A DNA stretch of 64,000 nt from Platerodrilus igneus (GCA_036346225.1 JARFIW010001109.1:1224501-1288500), one strand, 5' to 3'; numbered from the stretch's first letter, positions 25,178 through 36,769 are shown. The notes: generated by a model from the sequence alone, not told the origin. Program-made: numbers and translations.

Positions 25178-28100
25178 CCGTGGCGAACACGTTTCTGTAA
25201 AAGATATGGGTTGTTTTAACACCACAATCTACCAAGTTTCAAGGCGCAGGTATTACAAAAGTTAAGAAAATTTTTATTTTCTTATGGTGTCATTACGAAA
25301 ATTCCAAAAGTTAGTGAACCGGGGCGAACACGTTTCTGTAAAATATGGGTTGTTTTGGCACACTAACTGCCTCCAAGTTTCAAGGCGCAGGATTACAAAG
25401 TTAAGAAAAATTTTTAATTTTCTTATGGTGTCATTACGAAAATTCCAAAAGTTAGTGAACCGGAACACGTTTCTGTAAAAGATATGGGTTGTTTTATACT
25501 AACTGCCTCCCAAGTTTCAAGGCGCAGGTATTACAAAAGCCAAGACAAAATTTTTTAATTTTTTAGGTGTCATTACGAAAATTCCAAAAGTTAGTGAACC
25601 GGAACACGTTTCTGTAAAAGATATGGGTTGTTTTGTACACCACTAACTGCTACCAAGTTTCAAGGGCGCAGGTATTACAAAAGTTAAGAAAAATTTTAAT
25701 TTTCTTATGGTGTCATTACGAAAATTCCAAAAGTTAGTGAACCGGGGCGAACACGTTTCTGTAAAAGATATGGGTTGTTTTGGTACACCACCTAACTGCC
25801 TACCAAGTTTCAAGGGCGCAGGTATTACAAGTTAAGAAAAATTTTTAATTTTCTTATGGTGTCATTACGAAAATTCAAAGTTATGAACGTGAACACGTTT
25901 CTGTAAAGATACAGGGTTGTTTGTACAACCTAAGCTTCCAAGTTTCAAGGCGCAGGTATTACAAAGTTAAGAAAAATTTTTAATTTTTTATGGTGCATTA
26001 CGAAATTCCAAGTAGTGAACCGAACAGTTCTGTAAATTGGGTTGTTTTACTCACTAACTGCCAGTTTCAAGGGCGCAGGTTCAAAAGTTAAGAAAAATTT
26101 TAATTTCTTGTGTCTCAAATTCAAATGACGGGAAAGTTTCTGTAAAGATATGGGTTGTTATAATGCCTCCCAAGTTTCAAGGACCAGGTTTACAAAACAA
26201 GACAAATTTTTTAATTTTTAGTGTCATTACGAATATTCAAAAGTTGTAACGTAGTTCTGAAAATAGGTTTTTAGTACCACTAACTTCTACAAGTTCAGGA
26301 TTAAAATTAAAAAATTTTTTATTTTTGTGTTAAAAATGGACGGAAATTGAATAGGTGTCACACCCCCATTCAGCGGTAAGCAGAAATTTTATTTTTAGTG
26401 CATTAGAATCAAAGTGACACTGAAAGATGGTGTTTTCCACACGCTCAAGTTTCAGCCGATAAAAGTAAAAAATTTTTTTTTTAGTGTCATTAAAATTCAA
26501 ATTGAACGAACGTTTCTGTAAATATGGGTTGTTTGACCACTCACAGTTAGGCAGGTATTAAAAAATTTATTTCTATGGTGTCATTAAATCAAATTGAACG
26601 GGGACATTCTAAGGGTTGTTTGTCACCTAACTGCCTCCAAGTTTCAAGCAGATAAAGCAAGAAATTTTTAATTTTTTATGTGTCATTCGAAATTCCAAAT
26701 AGTGAACCGGGGAACCGTTTCAAAGATATGGTTGTTTTCACTACTCCAAGTTTCAAGGGAGTATTACAAAGTTAAGAAAATTATTTTTGGTGTCATGAAA
26801 ATTCAAAGTTAGTGAACCGGGCGACACGTTTCTGTAAAGTATGGTGTTTGACACCACTGCTCATTCAGGGCGTATTACAAAGTTAAGAAAATTTTATTTC
26901 TTATGGTGTCATTCAAATCAAATAGAACGGGACTTCTGTAAAGTGGTGTTGTACCCACGCTCAAGTTTAAGCAGGATTACAAAGTAGAAATTTTTATTTT
27001 TTTGTGTCTTAAATCAATGTGAACCGGGACGTTTCTAATAGGGTTGTTTTGACCACTACTACCATTTAAGGGCAGGTTACAATAAGAAAATTTTAATTTT
27101 TTGGTGTCATAAAATTCAAAATGTGAACGGGAACACGTTTCTGTAAATATGGGTTGTTGCCCACTGCCTCCCAAGTTTAAGGCAGATTAAAGCAAGAAAT
27201 TTTTTAATTTTTATGTGTTCGAAATTCCAAAGTTAGTGAACGGGCACAGTTTTAAAGGGTTGTTTTGACACCAACTGCTCCAAGTTTAAGGGTAAATAGA
27301 AAATTTTATTTTTATGGTGTTAAATCAAAATACGGATTAAAGGTTTTCCACCATTAGGGTAAATAAAAATTTTTATTTTTTAGTTTTCGAAATCCAAAGT
27401 AACCGGGAACACGTTTCTGTAAAGATATGGGTTGTTTTGACACCTACCCAATTCAGGCGCAGGTATTACAAAATAGAAAATTTTTATTTTTATGTGTCAT
27501 TACGAAAATTCAAAAGTAGTACGGGATTAAAGGTTTTGCCACCATTAGGGTAATAAAAATTTTATTTTGTAAATCAAATACGGGATTAAAGGTTTTGCCC
27601 ACCCATTAGGTAAACAAAAATTTTATTTTTGTAAATCAAATACGGGATTAAAGGTTTTGCACCATTAGGGTAAATAAAAATTATTTTGTAAATCAAATAC
27701 GGGATTAAAGGTTTTGCCCACCATTAGGGTAAATAAAAATTTTATTTTGTAAATCAAATACGGGATTAAAGGTTTTGCACCATTAGGGTAAATAAAATTT
27801 TTTATTTTGTAAATCAAATACGGATTAAAGGTTTTCACCATTAGGGTAAATAAAAATTTTTATTTTGTAAATCAAATACGGGATTAAAGGTTTTGCCACC
27901 CATTAGGTAAACAAATTTTTATTTTTATCAAATACGGATTAAAGGTTTTCACATTAGGGTAAATAAAATTTTATTTTGTAAATCAAATACGGGATTAAAA
28001 GGTTTTGCCCCCATTAGGTAAAAAAAATTTTATTTTTTGTAATCAATACGATTTAAGGTTTTCCACCATTAGGTAAAAAAAATTTTATTTTTGTAAATCA

Positions 28101-29689
28101 AATACGGGACGTTTCTGTAAAAATATGGGTTGTTTTGTACACCACATAACTGCCTACCAAGTTTCAAGGGCGCAGGTATTACAAAAGTTAAGAAAAAATT
28201 TTTAATTTTCTTATGGTGTCATTACGAAAATTCCAAAAGTTAGTGAACCGGGGCGAACACGTTTCTGTAAAGATAGGGTTGTTTTGGTACACCACTAACT
28301 GCCTCCCAAGTTTCAAGGACGCAGGTATTACAAAAGCCAAGACAAAATTTTTTTAATTTTTTTATAGTGTCATTACGAAAATTCCAAAAAGTTAGTGAAC
28401 CGGGGCGAACACGTTTCTGTAAAAGATATGGGTTGTTTTGTACACCACTAACTGCCTACCAAGTTTCAAGGGCGCAGGTATTACAAAAGTTAAGAAAAAT
28501 TTTTAATTTTCTTATGGTGTCATTACGAAAATTCCAAAAGTTAGTGAACCGGGGCGAACACGTTTCTGTAAAAGATATGGGTTGTTTTAACCTAACTGCC
28601 TACCAAGTTTCAAGGGCGCAGGTATTACAAAAGTTAAGAAAAAATTTTTTTAATTTTCTTATGGTGTCATTACGAAAATTCCAAAAAGTTAGTGAACCGG
28701 GGCGAACACGTTTCTGTAAAAGATATGGGTTGTTTTGGTACACCTACACTAACTGCCTACCAAGTTTCAAGGGCGCAGGTATTACAAAAGCCAAGACAAG
28801 AATTTTTTTAATTTTTTTATAGTGTCATTACGAATATTCCAAAAAGTTAGTGAACCGGGGCGAACACGTTTCTGTAAAAGATACGGGTTGTTTTAGTACA
28901 CCTACACTAACTGCCTCCCAAGTTTCAAGGGCGCAGGTATTACAAAAGCCAAGACAAAATTTTTTTAATTTTTTTATAGTGTCATTACGAATATTCCAAA
29001 AAGTTAGTCAACCGGGGCGAACACGTTTCTGTAAAAGATATGGGTTGTTTTGGTACACCTACACTAACTGCCTACCAAGTTTCAAGGGCGCAGGTATTAC
29101 AAAAGTTAAGAAAAATTTTTTTTAATTTTCTTATGGTGTCATTACGAAAATTCCAAAAAGTTAGTGAACCGGGGCGAACACGTTTCTGTAAAAGATATGG
29201 GTTGTTTTGGTACACCTACCCTAACTGCCTCCCAAGTTTCAAGGACGCAGGTATTACAAAAGCCAAGACAAAATTTTTTTAATTTTTTTATAGTGTCATT
29301 ACGAATATTCCAAAAAGTTAGTCAACCGGAGCGAACACGTTTCTGTAAAAGATACGGGTTGTTTTAGTACACCTACACTAACTGTCTACCAAGTTTCAAG
29401 GGCGCAGGTATTACAAAAGTTAAGAAAAAAATTTTTTAATTTTCTTATGGTGTCATTACGAAAATTCCAAAAAGTTAGTGAACCGGGGCGAACACGTTTC
29501 TGTAAAAGATATGGGTTGTTTTAGTACACCTACAGTAACTGTCTACCAAGTTTCAAGGGCGCAGGTATTACAAAAGTTAAGAAAAAAAATTTTTAATTTT
29601 CTTATGGTGTCATTACGAAAATTCCAAAAAGTTAGTGAACCGGGGCGAACACGTTACTGTAAAAGATATAGGTTGTTTTAGTATACCTA
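25178..29689 (+). repeat. 157-bp satellite array, right arm (inverted)
   Basis: The same unit in opposite orientation, beginning at the flip (aaccgtggcgaacacg). Units are damaged from the start, severely at about 26100-28100, and are back to the full 157-bp form from about 28110 to 29689, ending in outermost-type units that mirror the left end (acgttactgtaaaagatata). Confidence 0.95.
27330..28105 (+). repeat. collapsed array of about 60-bp units
   Basis: A run of about 12-13 short units, each with acgggattaaaggttttgc, accattagggtaaa and tttattttgtaaatcaaa. Read against the right-arm 157-bp unit, these bases occur in the same order with the rest dropped, so the short unit looks like a skeleton of the long one rather than an unrelated satellite. 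Confidence 0.8.
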
Positions 29690-29992
29690 CAGTAGCAGTC
29701 TAACTAGTTTTAAGAGCTCAGGTTTTACACAAGTTAAGAAAATGACATGTATTTCAATTTAAAAGAGCAACCGCTTAAAATATACACCTAAGAATAATAT
29801 AGGAATCTCAAAGTTATTTATTTTCAATCGCCCTTAGATTTAAAATGCGTAAAGATAATTTAATCAATATACGAAACGTAATTGAACAATAGAAATGCTT
29901 GTTCAGTTCAGTAGGCGTGGTTTTGTTGTGTTGTAGATTGGTAGGCGTATCCATATTTAGCGGCCGGTAGATAGTGGCCGCTAGCTTCACTA
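29690..29992 (-). repeat. outer terminal inverted repeat, right
   Basis: Inverted copy of 19492-19800, with the same terminal hairpin (tagcggccggtagatagtgg, then ccgcta). Confidence 0.9.
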
Positions 29993-29994
29993 TC

Positions 29995-30550
29995 GTCAAA
30001 TAACGCAAGATGGGAAAAGCGCAAACGATATAAAACAAAGATAAGCACAAGGGTGTGCTACATTAAACAAAAAAAAGCAACTACTATGTTCAAAGACAAC
30101 AAACATAGAAACAAGGAAAAGATTGCTTAAAACATATGTGTACGGCTGTGAAACCTGAACAGTAGGAAAAGTGGACAAGAAAAAAGTAGAAGCCTTTGAA
30201 ATGTGGTGCTACGTTTGATGAAGATATCATGGACAGACAAAGTTAAGAACAAAGAGGTACTAGAAATGCCAGGGGCAGAAAGAAATATGTGGAAAACAGT
30301 AAAAAATAGGAGCGATAGGGTGATAGACCACATACTAAGACATGAGAAAATAGTGCGGAATATATTAGAAACAGAGATAGGAAAAAAGAAGGTAAGGGTG
30401 GACCTATGTTAGACTATTGTACACGGATAGTGAAAGATGTAGGATATTGGAATTTCAGGGAAATATTCAGATTAACCCAGAAAAGAAATCAATGGAGATA
30501 CACATCTAAAAAGTCACAAAAAGGAAAAACTAATGACGAAAATAATAACT
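29995..30550 (+). pseudogene. LINE relic, 3' part, split from 17160-19487
   Basis: Resumes the LINE interrupted by the foldback element: after the duplicated gtcaaataac the frame continues QDGKSANDI. It then gives RLLKTYVYGCET, KKVEAFEMWC, ISWTDKVKNKEVLEMPG, VIDHILRHEKIVRNIL and ETEIGKKKVRVDL (30203-30412). This is the usual C-terminus of this LINE type (IGHILRHD..L...IEG...GKRGRGRP). It contains several stops and ends in non-coding 3' sequence by about 30550. Confidence 0.85.
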
Positions 30551-30680
30551 GTACTTAAACATGATGATTATTATAAGCATAATGTTAATTGTGCGAAAGG
30601 ATTTAATGGAAAACTACTACAGGTATTGGTCTTGCAATATTCCAACTAATGTTAATTGTGCTTATCCCCCTTCACATACC

Positions 30681-30880
30681 TTTGATTTTACAATGCTCCA
30701 ACTGAAGGTACTACAGTGACCAAGAAGCGAATTTTTTTTTACCTGGAAATTTAGAATTTTGCCGAACCCTTGCTGTTGTAAGCAATGTAGGGATCTTTAA
30801 CGTGCGTGACGGGATTTGAACTCAGGACCTTGGGTATAGTAGTCACACGCATACCAACTACACCACGTAGCCGCCTCCCT
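30681..30880 (-). mobile_element. tRNA-derived SINE, copy a (internally deleted)
   Basis: Minus-strand SINE whose tRNA-like head starts near 30875 (ggcggctacgtggtgtagtt; B-box-like gagttcaaatcccg) and whose body ends in the ttgtagtacctt... and gagcattg region near 30690. Compared with copies b to d, about 110 bp between the tRNA head and the body is missing. Flanking direct repeats are ttcacatacc (30671-30680) and ttcacgtacc (30881-30890). Confidence 0.8.
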
Positions 30881-30890
30881 TTCACGTACC

Positions 30891-31200
30891 GTTTATTTAC
30901 ATTTTCAATGCTCCACCCGTTGGTACTACATTGGCAAGGAGGCGAGTTTTTTGTTGCCTGGAAATTTAGAATTTTGCCGAACCCTTGCCGTTCCAGGCAA
31001 GGTAGGGATCTTTAACGTGCATGACAACACTCACACACGGGACCTCCATTTAACCTTTCATCCGAACGAGGGCGTAATTTTTGTGAAAAATGCTCACCTG
31101 CCATTCTTCAAGCAGTCGGCCGTATCGGGATTTGAACCCGGGACCTTGGGATCCGTAGTATTACGCTTACTACATTGATCCACGGCGACGCCCCCCCCCG
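30891..31200 (-). mobile_element. tRNA-derived SINE, copy b
   Basis: Full-length copy. From the right the minus strand begins ggcgtcgccgtggatcaatg (A-box region) and has gggttcaaatcccg (B box), then body landmarks gcaggtgagcatttttc, gtgttgtcatgcacgtta, aagatccctac and ggcaagggttcggcaaaatt. The flanks ttcacgtacc (30881-30890) and ttcacatacc (31202-31211) form a target-site duplication with one mismatch, shared with copy a. Confidence 0.85.
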
Positions 31201-31204
31201 TTTC

Positions 31205-32110
31205 ACATACCACTGAATCTCGATGAAATAGAGCATATAATTAGAAAATAATAGAAGGGGAACCGAGCTATATATAGGCTGCTATAGGAATTTTAGGGAA
31301 CTGTGTAGACTAGCTCAGAACAGAAATAAGTAGAGGTACGCGTGCAATCGGTTTCAAGACGGAAAACCCAATGACGAACAAATAAGTGCACCTAAATATG
31401 ATGATTATTATAAACAACTACAGGTGTTGGTTGTGAAATATTTTCAACTAATGTTGAGTGTGCGAAAGGATATATTGGAAAAACTATTAATTCGCCAAAT
31501 GCTCAAGTGTTGGGGGAACTTGGGCCGTAGCCCGCTTACCCCAATTCACATACCACTGAATATCCAGGAAATAGGGTATATAATTGTAAAACAATAGAAG
31601 GGGACCGACCTACATCTTAACAAGAAAGTACAGAGGCTATGTTAAAAGACAACAAACATAGAAGAAAATTGTTGATAGTGTATGTGTGGAGCACAGCAAG
31701 TACGCCTGTAGAATAGGGGCAGTAGGACAAATAGTCAGAAAGAGATAGAAGCCTTCTGGAGTGATGTGCTTCAGATGTATGAGGATGATAGCATGAACAG
31801 ACAAAGTTAATAACAAATAGGTTATAGAAATAGTAGAGGAATAACGATATCTGTGGAAAACAAGAAAATATAGAAGAAACAGAAGAGCAAGATACGTTCT
31901 AAGGCATTTTTGGGGAATAGTACGGGATATATTACAAGAAGAAATAGAAAAAGAGAGGTAGAGGTAGACCGAGATCAGACGCACGTAGATAGTTATAGAT
32001 GAAGATTGTGCAAATTTCAGGAAAATGTATAGGTTAGTTCAGACTAGAAAACAATGAAGGTACGCGTCTAACCAGTTCTAAGACTGAAGACTCGATAATG
32101 ATGATTCAAA
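31205..32110 (+). pseudogene. duplicated LINE 3'-end fragments
   Basis: Two further copies of the 3' end of the LINE seen at 17160-30550. The segment actgaat..ccaggaaatag with taatagaaggggaaccga occurs at 31211 and again at 31554 (about 343 bp apart). The second copy is preceded or followed by decayed C-terminal coding (TYVWSTASTPVE, RGRGRPRSDARR near 31955-31990), and each ends with gtaggttagttcagac..-like sequence and gatgatgatt. All frames are broken. Confidence 0.6.
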
Positions 32111-32391
32111 AGTGTTTGATTGGACATGGGCAAAATTATGAACATTTATTTTAAATTTATTTATTGTTTTGTTTTTTGCAAGAGTTCTTCACTGGGTTCC
32201 TTTTACATCACTTACCTAATAAATTTTATAGATTTTGTTTGTTTTTCAAGCTCATTTTGCTATTTGTTTCTATTAAAAACATTTCAGTTCAATATATTAA
32301 ATAAGAATATCAATATTTCAAGAACAGTTCGTTTTATGCCTATAAAACCTTATATCATTTATCGCTCTGTCCACAACTAACACCCACCCTG

Positions 32392-32440
32392 TATGTATAT
32401 ATATATATATATATATATAAATATATATATTTATATATAT
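32392..32440. repeat. TA microsatellite
   Basis: Almost uninterrupted alternating T/A of about 49 bp, next to the terminal repeat of the element at 32441. Confidence 0.95.
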
Positions 32441-33641
32441 TGCTATGATAATAGGATTATTTAGGGGTATATAGAGTCAGAAGGGTCGCACACTACATAT
32501 AAATGATACTAAAAGCTAGAAAACTAAACAATTTTATCATGAAAAGTCATGAAAATTATGCAAAAAGCAAACATCTAACACACTGTATAAGGATCACAGT
32601 TAACTTTAACTAATGCAGGGAAGCTCATCCTTCAATAATACAACCAACATTCAGTAAGATAAATAACTCTGTACGCAATCAAATTCATTTTAAACCAGCA
32701 AAGCATTCATACATTCTAAATAAATACGCATTAAGAGCATCTAAAGCTAGAAAATCACGATACGAATTCTGTTAAAATAAACACGCAATAGTGCAAGGAA
32801 ATAATAAAGCATCCTTACACTAAAAACACCTTTCAAAACAAACACGTTTTAGAAACGCAGGATGTAAATAAACGCATTTCAATTTACGTCATTATAGAAA
32901 TTCTGCATACGTGATTTTTAACATAGAGTAAATTCAAAACCCAAAAGACTATCTTGACAAAAATAAAAGCTATAAGTTTGTCTACGTGAGAGGTCGAATT
33001 AAAATTTTCTACAACAGAACAAAACAATCTAGGGGTACTGGTCAACAGCACGCAGCAGCAGATTCAAGAATAAGGAGAACAAAAAGACACGCAAGAAAAA
33101 CTACAGAACAAAACATTATCTAATAGCATAAGCCATTATTTTCTTTTTTATTGAACATGTATTTTTTTATTAAACCAGAATATTTATGTAAAGGGTCATC
33201 AAAAATCTTTTAATACGTGAAAATTTACGTAAAAGGGAAAAGTCATTGAACGTGCAAGGGTATTTCCAACAGTATACAGTGTCATTTTTGCTGGATTTAA
33301 ACTGATAAAGGGAGCTATAATTTTGGAGATAAACAAATTGATATCAATATTATCATTCAGGGTTTTATTTTGTCGAATAGTGAATCATATTATCAAGCTG
33401 GAAAGTGTATATAATTTTTGTCATTATACAAATTTTGGTCAAATTCGTTTGTCTCATTCAAGTAGGAAAGTGTTAGACAAAAAAAGGGGGTAAATTCTTT
33501 GTTATCATAACGTCGTACACTCTGTGCGGATTAGACTGAGCTAGTCGTAGTATATTTAAATTTTGGGTTATTTAGAGACACAGCGGTGGCGGACAGCAGC
33601 AAACTGAACGTTAATTACATCGGTGTGTGGCGTTATCATAG

Positions 33642-33643
<2 letters not shown>
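32441..33643. mobile_element. 1.2 kb MITE-like element with 11-bp TIR
   Basis: Begins tgctatgataa (32441-32451) and ends ttatcatagca (33633-33643), a perfect 11-bp inverted repeat. TA microsatellites abut both ends. There is no coding sequence. Internal landmarks (ggtcgcacac, gggaagctcat, agggtcatcaaaaatc, cactctgtgcgg, gactgagctag) recur in order in the next element from 33674. It is likely a non-autonomous element that sits in TA repeats; the superfamily is unknown. Confidence 0.65.

Positions 33644-33673
<30 letters not shown>
33644..33673. repeat. TA microsatellite
   Basis: About 28 bp of alternating A/T between two oppositely facing 11-bp terminal repeats. Confidence 0.95.
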
Positions 33674-33674
<1 letters not shown>

Positions 33675-35560
33675 GCTATGATAAGAAGGTAGTTTAAGGG
33701 TATATTAAGTCATAGGGGTCGTAAGATAAATAAAAATATTATTAACGTTAAGAACACCAAACAATTCCACCATTAAATAGAAGTAAATTGACTATTTTAC
33801 ATAAAGTCAATAGCGAGCACACTGTATATAAATCATAAACAACTTAATTCATAAGAAAGAAGCTCATTATTCAATAATCAGGTACCATTTAGCAAAAATA
33901 ATAGTGTGTACGTCGCATAATACGTTCTAGGTTAAATATACAAGTTCAGAACTGGAAAGAAACGAGCAAAAATAAGGTTTCAAACGTATCAGGTTTCATC
34001 AAAACAAACACGTAATCGGTAAAGATAAACAACCTGGCATACTAGCTATTTAATAATATCATTAAATATGTAAACGCGATCAAATACGTCATTATAAAAT
34101 ATGAATACGTGACCAAAGACATTGTATTTCGATCAAATCCAACATATTTGAAGTAACAAAGAATAAATAACAGGCGGTCCGTGATATGATAAAATTTGGA
34201 CTATAGTCGACTACACACATGAAGACGTGACAAAATGCAGTAAAAATTTGGGCTTTCTATGAAATATGCCACACAAAATTGAACGTCTACGTGTAAAATG
34301 AAGCGCCTGACCAAGTAACGAAATAGGAAATTTCTAGAAATACCGAGTTTTGCAGAGATAAGCGCAAGGTACGACGCCTTCATCAACAAGCACACGATGA
34401 ACACCAATAGGAAAAATAGATAGGAGGATTCTATAAATACTACGGGGACCTCATAAACAATCAGTATCTTTTCGACCAAGGCACTCACCACGTCAATTAA
34501 AGTAAAATATTACGTAAAAGTGTACTTAGTGAAAATTAATAATTTATTTAAATAGTGAAAATTAAAAGTGCCAATCTATACAACGAGAAGTAGCCGTTTT
34601 GATCTTAAAACGTAAGGTAAACTATTAATTGAATTTTATTCTAATACCTAAGAATTTAGGGTTCTGAATGTACCTCCAAACATACTTCTAAATAAAGCTC
34701 CAAATTAAGCTACGAACAAACTTTAAGGAAATTCTAAATAAACGTACAAGGAAACATTAAATAAACGTCAAGATAGTCAAATTAAACTACAAGTAAACTC
34801 CAAGTCATTTCAAAATACGAAGGAAGAATTCGAGCAACAACTAATTAGTCATAAGTCATTCTGGTCGACAAGTAAAGAAACTACGCTAACAAGTTAAGCT
34901 ATAACAATCCAGGGGTGCTGACCATCGATATTCAGAGACAGTTCCTAGAAACACGCAGAGAAAACACAGGTCAGAGATTTTATTCATTATTAGTATAAGA
35001 CTGTTTTTCAATTTTTAACATTTAACATTTGCTATATCAAATATTTGTAAGGGTCGTCAAAAATCATTTGAGAATTTGAAAAATAGGGTGATGATCGTTT
35101 TGAACGTTCAAAAGGTACTTAAAAGTAATTACTGTGGTATTTTTGCTGACTTTCAGGGAACATAAATTTTGGTGGAATCAGATAAATATCAATATTTTAT
35201 TCCGGGGCTAATTTTTGAATATTAAACAAATGAATAAGTTATTGACATAAAAGTGTACATATTATCGATTATTATATTGTATATTTTTGGATTGTTTCAT
35301 TTTCATTTATTTTAACAGATAGGTAATAGAAAGAAAAGGGGTTAAACAATTTTTATTGTCATGACGTAGGGCACTCTGTGTTTAATAGATTGAGCTAGCC
35401 GAGGTATACAAATTCAAGGAATAATAGGATTTAGAGATGCAGAGAAAAGAGGTCAAGTACGAACGTAACAGTAAAGTTTTAAAAGGCGACGGCAACGTTA
35501 GGGGCTGTGACATAGCAAGGTTGTATAACGAAATAATCGCGGGCAGAGACTACAGCAAAA
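33674..35560. mobile_element. second, longer MITE-like element of the same family
   Basis: Starts with the same tgctatgataa (33674-33684). It repeats, with heavy divergence, the landmarks of 32441-33643: ggggtcgtaa, agaagctcat, aagggtcgtcaaaaatca (near 35048), gggcactctgtg (near 35370) and gattgagctagccgagg. It is followed by a 40-45-bp tandem repeat region instead of a clear terminal repeat, so the right boundary is not defined. No coding sequence. Confidence 0.5.
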
Positions 35561-36145
35561 TTTATTTGACGCACAGTCGTGGAGCTAGATATTACAACAA
35601 TTAATATAGAACATGTGATTTTTTTCCAATGCTCCACCCGAAGGTACTACATTGGTCAGAAAGCGAGTTTTTTTTTACCTAGAAAATTTGGAATTTTGCC
35701 GAACCCTTGCTGTTCCAAGCAATGTAGGGATATTAAACGTGCGTGACAACACTCACACACGGAACCTCCATTTTAGCTCTCATCCGACCGACGGCGTGTT
35801 TTTGTGAAAAATGCTCGCCTAACATTTTTCAAGTGGACCGTGTCGGGATTCGAACCCGGGACCTTGGGCGTAGTAGTCACACACATACCACTACACCACG
35901 AAACCGCCCAATTAATATAGGACACCTAACATAGGCGCTATTCACAACAAATAAATATAACGACCAACTAGGGGCTATTCACACCAATTTATATAACGCC
36001 CAATCGTGGGACTATTTCACAGCAATTTTTAGGACACCCAACGTAGGGGCTATTTCACAGCAATTTATATGACATACCAACGTGGGACGATTCACAGCAA
36101 TTTATATAATACCAACGAGGGACATTTCACAACGTATTACAATTA
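35540..36145 (+). repeat. degenerate 40-45-bp tandem repeat
   Basis: Six to eight imperfect units containing caacgtaggggctatttcac and agcaatttatatgaca are seen at about 35555, 35920, 35965, 36000, 36045, 36080 and 36110. A SINE (35613-35908) splits the array. Units vary in length. Confidence 0.7.
35613..35908 (-). mobile_element. tRNA-derived SINE, copy c
   Basis: Minus-strand SINE, head at right (ggcggtttcgtggtgtagtg, then the B box gggttcgaatcccg), the same body as copies b and d, and an A-poor left tail. Flanked by caattaatatag on both sides (35598-35609 and 35909-35920), a good target-site duplication inside a tandem repeat. Confidence 0.85.
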
Positions 36146-36232
36146 ATAAGATGAAATAATAACTTAGACTTTTATGCAAAGCCCAAATGATCATTTCAAA
36201 TCGAGCTAGTAATTGAAAGAAGGAAAATATAA

Positions 36233-36305
36233 AGTCTTGGACAGGATTTGAACTGTATCTTAATCTTTCCGGGACTATGCGTTTACCAATTACGCCACCG
36301 AGACC
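36233..36305 (-). tRNA. tRNA-like sequence (pseudogene or SINE head)
   Basis: The minus strand reads ggtctcggtggcgtaattgg (A-box-like tggcgtaattgg), then aaacgcatagtcccggaaag and a T-arm acagttcaaatcctgt. The ends ggtctcg and caagact can pair in 5 of 7 positions plus a G-T. The putative anticodon loop ccggaaa would give GGA, but position 33 is C rather than the nearly universal U. It may be a tRNA pseudogene or the start of another SINE; a functional tRNA is unlikely. Confidence 0.4.
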
Positions 36306-36769
36306 GATGACTATATATATCGAAATACAGAAATACATACACAGAAAGATTTTGCTTCAAGAAATTCTAACGCATAACACAGTTTTTAAGCTTTTCGGTC
36401 ACACTTTATATAAAGCTTTCAAACCTAACACGACCATAGAATGATTTATCGTCGTTTAGTGGTGGATCAAGTTTCGCAGTGGCCAAGTATAAAAAATTTG
36501 TAAATATAAAATATTATCAATTGGGAATGGGGGTGCAGTGGAGGAACGTGGTTTTAATACACGATTTGCAACCTTACAGTGGTGTAATTTAACCACGAAA
36601 CTTTTCAGAATATTTATTTTAATTTAAAACCCTTTCTCTAAAATACGCCCCTTCCACAAAATTGAATTTTTAGGGAAATTGAAACATGAATAAATACCCT
36701 TGTAAACACGCCACACATTACAATTTGTTCTCTTTGTCTTTGTAGTAGTTAATGTATAAATAAACTTAC

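Larger units (their letters stand above)
19488..29994. mobile_element. 10.5 kb foldback element built of 157-bp repeats
   Basis: A huge inverted-repeat structure inserted in the LINE RT gene. Both flanks carry gtcaaataac (19478-19487 and 29995-30004), extendable to 12 bp with one mismatch, as a target-site duplication. The termini are inverted copies (tagtgaagctagcggccact...). Inside each outer repeat is an array of a 157-bp unit, one orientation to 25177 and the opposite from 25178. No transposase or other protein is encoded; the many short frames through the array are the repeat read in different frames. Structure and duplication length fit the general class of foldback or Mutator-like inverted-repeat elements (such as Drosophila FB). 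Which transposase moves it cannot be told from here. Confidence 0.85.

Noticed and set aside
19803..29681. Dozens of 60-150-residue frames beginning MNRGEHVSVKD or similar
   Set aside because: They are the 157-bp satellite read through successive units. The unit is not a multiple of three and is open in more than one frame, so the peptides change frame from unit to unit. No codon-level conservation or protein family.
19801..29689. Possible CRISPR array
   Set aside because: Units are contiguous 157-bp repeats without short repeats and unique spacers, and the DNA is eukaryotic.
34201..34491. 96-residue minus-strand hydrophobic frame
   Set aside because: Lies in the MITE-like repeat, has no family resemblance, and its hydrophobicity follows from AT-rich codons.
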